From NCBI GenBank assembly GCA_963978905.1, contig OZ022256.1:16493731-16557730 (forward strand): a stretch of 64,000 nt of DNA, in the 5' to 3' direction. The notes below the pieces were generated by a model. The model saw nothing but the letters and a program-made list of their open reading frames with translations, was not told the origin of the DNA and made no database searches. The position numbers and the translations under genes are program-made. How positions within the stretch are numbered: position 1 is the first letter of the stretch; each line of letters starts with the position of its first letter. Below, piece after piece: positions 55,612-64,000 of the stretch. Origin of the DNA: Trichostrongylus colubriformis (taxonomy: Eukaryota > Nematoda > Chromadorea > Rhabditida > Trichostrongylidae).

Positions 55612-57726
55612 CAATACCGCTCACGTACACGTACGTTTTCTGATTAATCGACTCCGTGCGACGAATTAATCACTCGCGAACCATCCCACAGTCATAACTT
55701 CGATTCTAATTGATGGAATGGAGGAAGGTGGCGAGCGTTGAATTCGTCTCGGTGCGTCGAGTTCAACCATGCATATTGCCAAAGTTCGATGATCAGGTGA
55801 CCAGATTTCCCTTGAAAGTGAAGCAGAAAACTCCTTTTTGCGTTTTATACAGGTTTCCGTCTCTTTCAAGCCCACATTCTCATGTTCAATTGTTGTACGC
55901 TTGTAATTCGCACAAACATCATTTTCCCGTGCATTCCCTTGAAATTGCAGGACTCTTTCCAGCATGAGCATTTTACGACATTTTCCGAAGCATTGAAGCT
56001 TCGTCGAAATCAGCCGGGAACTGAAGAAATCACTCACGGTTCACAGACTACGTGTTGCGTGGTGAAGGAATCATATTGCTTTCCGAATTATACGCAGGCG
56101 GTTCTACCATGATGAAACTTTGAACATCGGTGCAGGGCGTATTTGGAATGCAAGACCTATTTTACTTCTAAATAGCATGCCTAAACAATGGAAATCGCAT
56201 GGAGCCCCGCAAGAAGAAATTCTACACCCTCATCTGATGACTGTGTTCAAACAATGCTCAAAATCGTAAATTTTGGAAAGGTTATTAGTTCCACATGAAG
56301 GTATGAAGAGTACTACAAACATGCAAACGGTGATGAAATTTACACTGTTGTGTTCAGGAGGAGAATTGCTTTCTGGTAGGGTGAAAACCATTCCCCTGCA
56401 GCCGATTATTCTTTTATTCTTGCTGTCATATCTTTTAGGAGTGACAGAGTCAAGTAAGTAAACGCTCATGAGAATCCTAATTATACTGCGCAGACCAAGG
56501 AGTCACGCGGTTTATCGTATCGCATCGACAACCACCATATCTCAAGAATTGCTCACTGTCGTAAATGAGTAACATATAGATGTCGTGTGCGGGAGAAGAT
56601 TTTAACCTCAAGAAGAATGTGCTCGAACAATAATTATTCTGAATAGACGGAGCTGAACAACGGATTAATATGGAGATGGACATTAACTAACCTTTTGGTG
56701 TGGATGGCATAGCCCGTGAAGTGAGGATGCCGTAGGGGTCTAAATTATCTGATTCACTACCTTTTCGAGTCTCCAATCATTCATTTACAACAGTGAGCAG
56801 TCTTAAGCTACAGTGATTACCGATGCGATGTGACAACACCGCGAGGCATTGACCTGGTCTGCGCAATGTAATTAGGAGGTTGATGGGCGTTTACTTGCTT
56901 GACTCTGCCACTCCTGAAAAATAGGAAGGCAAGAATAAAAGAATAAACCGCCATAGCCTTATTAGACAGCAATTTCCTCCTGAACACAGCAGTGTAAATT
57001 TCATCAGTGTTTGCATGTTTTCAGTTCATCTTCGCACCTTCATGTGGAACTAATAAACTTTCCAAAATACACAATTTTGAGCATTGTGTGAACACAGTCA
57101 TCAGATGAGGGTGTAGAATTTCTTCTTGCGAGACTCCATGCGATTTTCATTGCTCAGACATGCTCTTTATAGGTAAAAGAGGAAATTGTCTTACATTCTA
57201 GATACGCCCTGCACCGATGTTCAAAGCTTCATCAAGGAAGAACCGCCGTGTATAATTCGGAAAGCAATATGTTTTCTGCGCCACGCAACACGTAGTCTCT
57301 GAATAGTGAGTGGTTTCTTCAGTTTACCGCTGATTTCAACGAAATGAGCTTCAAAACTTTGGAAAATGTCGTAAATGCTCTTGCTGGAAAGAGTCATGCA
57401 ATTTCAAGAAAATGCACGGGAAAATGGCATTTGTACGGAATACAAGGGTGCAACAACTGAACATAAGAGTATAGGCTTGAAAGAGTCGGAAGCCCGGCAA
57501 AAACGCAAAAAGGAGTTTCTGCTTCCTTCCTAAGAGCAATCTGGTGACCTGATCATCGAAATTTGGCCATATACATGGTTGAACTCGACGCACCGAGACG
57601 GATCTAACTCTATCCCTCTTCCTCCATTCCATCAATTATAATTAAAGTTATGACTGAGCAATGTTCGCGAGTTATTAATTCGTTGCACGGAATCGATTAA
57701 TTAGATAACGTACGTGAGCGGTATTG
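55612..57726. mobile_element. 2.1 kb foldback element, about 920 bp inverted arms
   Basis: TA lies at both borders (55610-55611 and 57727-57728). The outer ends are CAATACCGCTCACGTACACG and GTACGTGAGCGGTATTG. The left arm 55612-56530 returns inverted at about 56815-57726. Markers are GATGGAATGGAGGAAG (55713) and CTTCCTCCATTCCATC (57617), TGCAGGGCGTAT (56132) and ATACGCCCTGCA (57203), and ACTGCGCAGACC (56486) and GGTCTGCGCAAT (56857). The unique centre is only about 285 bp. No transposase or known domain is seen; ORFs on both arms are mirror images. It shares its end with the 522 bp element at 26284. Confidence 0.9.
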
Positions 57727-57728
57727 TA

Positions 57729-58235
57729 ATTTACCTGTAACTCGAATATCACCTGGTTACGGTATACATCTTCACAGCCTCGATTGCACCGAATAGTATT
57801 CAAGTGTAACTTCAGCCGTAATCACAGACACACATTTGAGAAGGAGACAATAGCAAGCATAAGATGCTCAGATCCAAGACTGAAGCTTGCCCAGGTAATC
57901 CGCGCCTTCCCTTTCTTCGCTAATTGTATCAATCTCGTCCGAGATGGTAAACACATCGCCTTGCAAACCACCTGACTTCCAGCAAACATGCATCCCAGTA
58001 CATATTCACGAGGCTTTATGATTCTGAATAAAGGATACATTAGGAAGCAAGACCTATCAATGCTGCATAGTTCATTTTCTTATTACACGCACAACAGGAC
58101 ATGCCGAAATGCGCTCATTGTTCCCTCATCTGCGCTGACTTGTTTTTCAAAAAATATGAGTAGGTAAAAAGATCCTATAGCTAGGGTATCCGCTTCAGCA
58201 TGCAGTGGAGAAATCGCGAATGCAAAATATGGTAC
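57729..58235. other. No recognised feature
   Basis: Mixed sequence with two overlapping short ORFs on opposite strands. Confidence 0.3.
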
Positions 58236-58239
58236 AGTC

Positions 58240-58622
58240 AAAAGCACAAAAAGTGAGGAATTTTCTTTGCTCTAATGCAGAAATCTAAAAATTGGAGAGC
58301 AACAACTCGTTCAAATTCCCATCCAGCACTATTTGATTAGCTGTCGGCGGAAGCAGAGCAGTTCTGATTTTCGAGCCCCATTTGCTTCCCACTCTGCGTC
58401 TCTGACTGCGTGACCACCGCCTCTTTCTCCTAGCACGTTCGTGACCCCGTCACAAGGATTTCCCCACTGCGTCGGACATAACATTCAGGGAGCTGTATTT
58501 CAGCGTACTTTTGTTTGTTCGCGTGGAGCTTTACATATGGTCTGCAATATGCAAATACAGCATAAATACATGGGTCGCAGAAGATTTCAGCGTTCAGTGG
58601 ACGATTCCTTCAAGCTTTCGCA
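58240..58622 (-). mobile_element. R6 element, inverted, diverged
   Basis: AGCAACAACTCGTTCAAATT, CAGAGCAGTTCTGATTTTCG and TCTGACTGCGTGACCACCGC parallel 48248-48390. ACAGCATAAATACATGGGTC and CAGTGGACGATTCCTTCAAG form the outer arm. The second half of the family is missing. Confidence 0.6.
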
Positions 58623-58845
58623 GACGCTTAGTGTTCTATAAGATTCGGTCAGAGCCAGAAACAAAAAAAATAAATATGCATGGGCTACCATAAGGCTTAT
58701 GATAACATCAAGCAGATCAAGCAAAAGGCGAATAATCGGGCATGTTACAACCGTGCATGTAAATGTCATGATTAGTGATCTCCAATCACCTCAAAACCCA
58801 TGCGTAATTTCACCATCCTTAGCCCAGGAATAATTTACTGACATG
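58623..58845. other. No recognised feature
   Basis: AT-rich; nothing seen. Confidence 0.3.
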
Positions 58846-58849
58846 TTTC

Positions 58850-58912
58850 TGACGAGCAAATGAGGAAGCCTCAGATAAGTGTCATATACTCGTTGGTCTT
58901 TCGCTGGTGCCT
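58850..58912 (+). repeat. R16 repeat, copy 1
   Basis: TGACGAGCAAATGAGGAAGC followed by CTCAGATAAGTGTC and TGGTCTTTCGC matches 61311-61368. Confidence 0.5.
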
Positions 58913-60030
58913 AGAGGTGTCTCTCAGTCGGTCATCGTATAATTTGTTCGCCGCTGAATAGCTCTGAAACCAATTGGTGGGGACACGTCTGTGCCAATTT
59001 GGCGATTGGAAAAGCTTCAGTGACAACAATAACTAGTAATACAAAATGTTTTTCAAAGCATTGAATGGAAAAACACTGATTCTTCTTCAGGACGTGCTAA
59101 ACATTCCACTTTTTTTCAGGATCTCACTTCAGACGCACCACTCCTGGTTTCTTCCACCATTCCTGGGGAAGTGTGAACTTAACTCCTAAGAAGAATGAAA
59201 TTCTTGGATAACCTGGGCAGGCACACATTCAAGTTTTAAATGCAAGTAGTATCTGACTACTTTTTACTACCCCATTTCTGCCTCGGATATCAAAGGTTGT
59301 TGTTATCAGTGGTTATGGATCGTGCCTCGATTTTCAGTCATTTCCCAAGAATTATTGGTATGTTCATAGGCTTTACACCTTCCGAAAAAGCTGGGGTCAA
59401 AACACAGGAAATCACCCAGTAAATCAGCTCTAAAAATTGGTACCCTTTCATAGAAGTGTATAGATCAAGTGGGAATGGAAGATTTGCAAAGGCTGGACAG
59501 GAGTCAACTCTGAGCTGAATGAAGAGTCATACACCGCCTCTAAACACTTTGCCGAAGGCAGCTCTTAGATGAGTTTCCTCATATTCCTAGTTCGAGACGA
59601 AATTATATTCTGTTTACTACAAAACTTGAGGTAACTTGCATGACGCATTTATTTGTGAATGCAGAATCGAAATGTATACCAAATGGAGTAAACAGTAGGA
59701 AGTGGAACGAATAGCTAGCTGTGAGCAACGGAGTATGACGTAGAGATGTAGGCGTTTCATTACGTGCACCTCCAGTAGGAATGGACCCATCAGGACCGAT
59801 CGAGCTTCTCATGCAACAAATGCGAGCAACCATGCATCTTGTTGGAAAAATAAAATTGCAATTCAGGGAATGGTAGGCTGGACCCTCCAGGGATGGTTTG
59901 AGTCAAACATCTACTGGATTGGTTTCAGCCTACTATTCCTGAAGCCTATGATTTTCAAGAACTCAATTCCATCCACGAAACCACTCAAAGAAATTAAGGG
60001 CACACTCCACTATAATTATGTGTAGGTTGT
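58913..60030. other. No recognised feature
   Basis: AT-rich. A 60-codon plus-strand ORF (59240-59422) is not recognised. Confidence 0.3.
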
Positions 60031-60032
60031 CG

Positions 60033-60110
60033 TGCTCAGTAATGAAAGCAGAAGTCCTAGAGGGCTAACGAAAAGACAAAAGAGGAAAAAGAGTCTAAAG
60101 TCCTCAAATC
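60033..60110 (-). repeat. R12 fragment
   Basis: CGTGCTCAGTAATGAAAGCA and CTAACGAAAAGACAAAAGAG resemble the inverted R12 end at 3149-3200. Confidence 0.4.
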
Positions 60111-60950
60111 CAAGCTCTCCCAATTGTAACAACAAAGCTTATGAACGCGGTCAATGAGAAAATCAGACAAAATGCGGAAAATAAGCCAGAGGTGGGGAGC
60201 GACAAGGAAGGCAGATACTTTGTGAGTAATCGTCCTTCGAAGATCACGGTATTGATACCTTGTACAAAGTGTGACTATCGAATGACGGTCCTCTCTTGTC
60301 CACTTTTTTGAGAAGGTCTCAAAAAAGCGTTAAGTTGGTCTCGAGAAATCCCTGGGGAACTTTTTTCGGATACGCGCACACTTCTTCAGTATTTTTCAGC
60401 CCTTGCGTCCTTCCTGGGCTAGCTCCGTCTCTGAACGACAATGCATGCAGCTAGTTGTCTGGTCGCTTTGAGGGCCTTACCATTAGTGCCCAAATGACTA
60501 GACTTTTGGCTACCGTAAGGGTGATACATTAGTCACAGTATAGTCACAGACCGATCTATGTGGACGTAGAATAAGCGAGCTTCTATAACTATCGCAAGTC
60601 AGTTACTTACCAGGAAAGGCTTACAAGTCCCCAAAAAAGTTTGGAGCGAGGCCGAGGTGGATCAATAAGGTCTCGACTGCTAATTACAACCATGAAACTA
60701 AAAACTGCAATATGCCGCTCCGAAGCGAGCTAGATTGAAATTTTGCTTGCAACAATTTATCGGCGGTAGTAACGTACCAGCGACGCTAACCTTGGTTGCA
60801 GCAACGGTCGACGTCGCCCAGTGGCAGCGCTTTTGCTCAAGAAGTATGTAGCGAACGGTGGGTCGTAGGTGGTGACCCTGTCAGTGAGTCATTGTGGGCA
60901 AATATCGATCCCTCCTATCTAGCTTTGGGTTAGTATTTTGCAATTCCGGT
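60111..60950. other. No recognised feature
   Basis: Moderately GC-rich from 60380. Nothing recognised. Confidence 0.3.
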
Positions 60951-60957
60951 TCTCGTA

Positions 60958-61200
60958 TTTCGGGTGTGTACCCTCATGTCAGGATTTCGCATCGCGGCGT
61001 TTCGCATGCGAAGCGATGCGGATGGGTTCAAGGCACCGTGTTTTGAGTTCCAAAGCGACTACGAGTCAACAATGTATCACGTCCCTAGCATTACCGTGTA
61101 ATTGTTCTAAGACCCAGCTGCAGCGACGCGCAAAGGTCGCACACACTGCGTAGCACGCCGCTCGTCATGGTACGAGAACTCGACATAAGGCACACATACT
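60958..61200 (+). repeat. Dispersed repeat family R11, copy 2
   Basis: TTTCGGGTGTGTACCCTCATG, CAGGATTTCGCATCGCGGCG, CCCTAGCATTACCGTGTAAT and ACTCGACATAAGGCACAC follow the same order as 3805-4030. A 71-codon ORF across it corresponds to the 98-codon ORF in copy 1, but the two proteins do not stay aligned in frame, so I do not call a gene. Confidence 0.6.
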
Positions 61201-61310
61201 CGTATTTGAAATCAGCATTCGAGACCTTTTCGATCCATCTAGGTCTTATGTCAAAGTTCCATGAGAGGTTGATACCCTTCCCTGGTTTGTACTCCAAGCG
61301 CCTCTTCTGA

Positions 61311-61375
61311 CGTTGATGAGCATATAAGGAAGCCCCGGATGAGTGTCGTCCTCTCAGTGGTCTTTGGCCGTTTTG
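61311..61375 (+). repeat. R16 repeat, copy 2
   Basis: TGATGAGCATATAAGGAAGC, CCGGATGAGTGTCGTC and TGGTCTTTGGC match 58850-58912. Confidence 0.5.
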
Positions 61376-62680
61376 AGCTGTTTTTCCGCGAGCTTATCAC
61401 TGCTTTGAAGGGGAGAAAGGTTATCATATTTGTCCAATTTAAGCTTATGTTATCTCCAGGTGCAACATTTCATTGTTTTTGAAGTATCTCAGGAGATTTT
61501 CCAGATGCTGGCTACTCATGAACTCATATAAACTTTAAGAAGGTAATGCTGCCATGCATAATCGAACATCTGCGAGAACAGATGTGTGCAAAGACATAAA
61601 AGAGAGATATAAAGCGGTACACCATTTCATACATCTGAGCACAAAATCTCAAATAAAGTAGAAAAGATTGGAATATTCACGGGTTTGCATAATTCTGCGG
61701 CGCTTAATTTGTTTATTCTGAGAATATATAATTAACGAGAACTAACAACGGCGTTATGCATCACGTACACTTGCTAATGCAACGACGATTTCTCTGTTCC
61801 AGAAAATTCGTCGTTATCTCTAACGGATGTTCCGGTCAAAGTCTTGCGCACATTCGAAATGCGACTGTTCATCCGCGTAGCTACATGAGTCACAAATGTG
61901 TGGTATATCAATTCTTGTGTTCGAGATGCTGAATGATGCACAATATTAGGGTGGTCCATATATTTATGAGCGGCGAAATAAATGAAAATAGAGGCGTTAT
62001 TCAATATCGCCAAGCCCTTGGGACTCATATGTTGTACCCATATTTTTTGTGTATACTGCGATGTGGTGCGTTGCGGTGCAGGGGTATAGCTCGTACGAAA
62101 TGAACGCTCTGCAGCTCTTGTCAGACGTGTGTGTCAGTAGGACAAAAATCACCGTAAGGCGTCTGACGCGCGGTGTCGCATGACTAACCCCTAAATCACT
62201 ATGACATTACGGCACGATGACCCTATACTACGTTACTATAGGTATAAGCGCTTCAGGACCTATTTATGTAGCGACCAGCTCGCACTCATCGCGTCACGCT
62301 TCATACGTGGCCACGCAAATTTTGTGCCTTGAAAAACATAAATCCCAGAAATGGTGAGCTGCAGGGTAAATGCGGCCGTGAGGGGCTGTACGTCGGAGCA
62401 GATATGAGAAACAAAACTTCAGCAGCCCAGCGCCTTTCCTGTGTAAGACTGGCGCTAATAAAAAACTAAGAGCGTCGCTAGACAAAGCATGTTCCAAGTA
62501 AAAAAGACGCGAGCATTCCGAGCTTTCTTTGAATTGCTTGGGGAAAAGTATAAGAGGTTTTGAAATACAAAGGAAACGATGACATCGTCAAGACTCTTAA
62601 TGTGCAGCGAATAACTAAAGTGCATGGTGCTAAGAAAGATGAAGTGGTGCGATGAAGAATTCTGAAAATCACGAGATTTT
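61376..62680. other. No recognised feature
   Basis: AT-rich to about 62040, then richer in CG dinucleotides between 62040 and 62330. No recognised gene or repeat. Confidence 0.3.
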
Positions 62681-62685
62681 TTTCC

Positions 62686-62925
62686 ATGGGAAAGGTTAAG
62701 GGGAAGTGCATTCATCGAGGAAGTTGCTGTGTAATTGCCATACTTTGCATCGTTCTACACTTTCCAGAAAGAATTAGCGATGCAAATGTGGTAGTTATTT
62801 GTAGAGCCGTTTCGATAGAATATCCTAGAGATAAAGCCTCAGTACTGAAGTCTCCTGAAGTGATCAGTCGACAGAAAAATCATTGTACAGTGATAAGGGT
62901 AATGTGGGTTACAAGAAATCCCTGA
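62686..62925 (+). CDS. Weak candidate small secreted-protein exon
   Basis: The 79-codon frame begins with a basic N terminus (MGKVKGKCIHR), then a hydrophobic run (CCVIAILCIVLHF) and a plausible cleavage zone. A short hydrophilic part with two cysteines follows (VVVICRAV and NHCTVIR). This layout fits a signal peptide. An alternative is that the real exon starts after the acceptor-like ACTTTCCAG at 62759-62767 and ends at a donor-like GTAATG near 62900. I do not recognise the family. Confidence 0.22.
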   Translation: MGKVKGKCIHRGSCCVIAILCIVLHFPERISDANVVVICRAVSIEYPRDKASVLKSPEVISRQKNHCTVIRVMWVTRNP

Positions 62926-63385
62926 AAGGGATTATTCACTTGAAAACCACGGGCTTAGGAAGCCTATCTGCGTCGAGATCCGCCGCGAAAGGTGCGACTC
63001 TGAGGTGTGGTGAAGGCGGGTCTTTTTAGCTCCAACCGTCTTGCCTGGCTCGACTCGCCTCCTAGCGACGAGCATCCTTGATTGGCTGGAGTGGGAGGGA
63101 AATGGAGCTGCGGCAGGGTTGGAACGATCGCGGCGCGCTTTTGTGAACAATAATGTCGCATCCCTTTTTTAAACAGTTTTTCATTGTTTTTGATCTTTGA
63201 TAGTTACCCGTAGAGTTTGCGAGTTTTTTTCTCCTCCTTTATTCTTTTTCTTTATTTCACCCTTGTTGTCTTCTTTCGTCTGCACTTAACGATGGACTGC
63301 TTTTCAAGTTTATTGTTCCACGCTGTTTTTGCCCATTGATCACTTGGCTACATGCCAATAGAAGGGTCGTCCGGGCTACTCACCT
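62926..63385. other. No recognised feature
   Basis: GC-richer from 62960 to 63140, T-rich from 63165 to 63320. Nothing recognised. Confidence 0.3.
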
Positions 63386-63388
63386 CCT

Positions 63389-63525
63389 GACGGAATGGTC
63401 GTCCGCGTCGACAATTAATGACGGGAAGGGGGTCTTATTTCTCGGGTTTCAGAGCGTCTAATTCCGTTTTCTCCTAACCGTCGTGTTACTAATTATCTCG
63501 GTCATCACCTTCACTACTTTTTTTC
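63389..63525 (+). repeat. R12 repeat, copy 6
   Basis: CTGACGGAATGGTCGTCCGC, GACGGGAAGGGGGTCTTATT and TCTCGGGTTTCAGAGCG match 637-780 directly and 7690-7800 inverted. Confidence 0.55.
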
Positions 63526-63810
63526 ACATTTCGTCCAATTTTCCCCTATCACTGCCCTTGGAGGCACAGTCCACGATAACCAGAGGCTGTACGCCATTAG
63601 AGCAGAGACTTCGCGTTGCGGCGTCCGGCGTGCGACACGATTACGACTGATACTGATACTTGTACCTTAGAAACTACTTGTTTCAGCTTTGCTATATCTT
63701 CGAAGCTCTATTTTGACGGGAATAATTCGCTTAAAACGGTGGGTATTTTGAAAAAAAGTGGTTACTAGAGCACAGTTCCAGTTTGAAGTTGATCCCCACA
63801 TGAGAGATAA
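63526..63810. other. No recognised feature
   Basis: Unassigned spacer. Confidence 0.3.
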
Positions 63811-63813
63811 TTG

Positions 63814-64000
63814 TTAGGTTGAAAGGAAACTTTTGGCCGGTTTTGAAATTTCAACTCCGGCGGATTATAACTTGGCTCAGAGTGCATCTTTTCTCACAGA
63901 ATGAGCATCATTCCATTCGCTACGCTCTTGGCAACATTACGCATAACTATATACCTCAGTTTGATGAAGGGCTGATGATTTATATTGCGTGAAATAAAAA
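63814..64000 (+). mobile_element. Mariner-like terminus cut by the window end
   Basis: TTAGGTTGAAAGGAAACTTT, a mariner-style end, is preceded by GT rather than TA. The family is shared with 34227-34395. The rest of the element, if present, lies outside the window, so coding capacity cannot be judged. Confidence 0.5.

Noticed and set aside
1..64000. CRISPR array, rRNA, spliced-leader RNA gene, operon-like gene clusters
   Set aside because: No regularly spaced short repeats of CRISPR type, no rRNA-like blocks and no nematode SL1-like sequence were seen by eye. The only regular arrays are the 65 bp and 77-78 bp tandem repeats.

Overview
The window looks like non-coding DNA from a nematode nuclear genome. 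I infer a strongylid or hookworm-like worm. This rests on base composition, the RTE-type LINE, several mariner lineages and dense short inverted-repeat elements, not on any host gene I could name. No bacterial-type genes, operons, rRNA, CRISPR array or intact host protein gene is supported. The longest ORFs are transposon-derived, and most short ORFs are chance or lie inside repeats.

Layout. 1-15 kb: mostly unique sequence, with a 40 bp-arm hairpin (about 917-1003), fragments of dispersed families R11, R12, R14 and R15, small GCGTTCATAC MITEs (R5), and two tRNA-derived SINE-1 copies head to head at 9.0-9.3 kb. 15-26 kb: a cluster of tRNA-like SINE-2 copies (15.7-16.5 kb), R10 repeats and two R6 inverted-repeat elements (22.8 and 25.3 kb). 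26-35 kb: a 522 bp element with nested palindromes, R3 and R4 TIR elements, a Tc1-type MITE and two internally deleted mariners of different lineages (32993-33880 and 34479-35375). 38-45 kb: SINE-2, a palindromic mariner carrying a nested Tc1-type MITE (40017-41227), a 384 bp palindromic MITE, and an R6 element split by a third mariner lineage (43957-44808). 45-52 kb: a 65 bp minisatellite and more R3, R4, R5, R6 and SINE-1 copies. 52.4-55.2 kb: a 5'-truncated RTE retrotransposon with a 792-codon endonuclease/reverse transcriptase ORF. 55.6-57.7 kb: a 2.1 kb foldback element that is almost all inverted repeat. 57.7-64 kb: mostly unique, with R6, R11, R12 and R16 fragments and the end of a fourth mariner family at the window edge.

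How the parts relate. The DNA elements flanked by TA (three mariners, the palindromic mariner, CAGTAGCGCTC MITEs and CAATACCGCTC foldbacks) fit mobilisation by Tc1/mariner transposases supplied in trans, since every transposase here is broken. R3 and R6 both end at TTAA, and two GCGTTCAT families share their ends, which suggests other trans-acting transposases. The SINEs have tRNA-like pol III promoter heads and probably depended on a LINE such as the RTE copy. Insertion order can be read where elements nest. A few short ORFs are listed as weak candidate exons only; they need transcript or comparative evidence.
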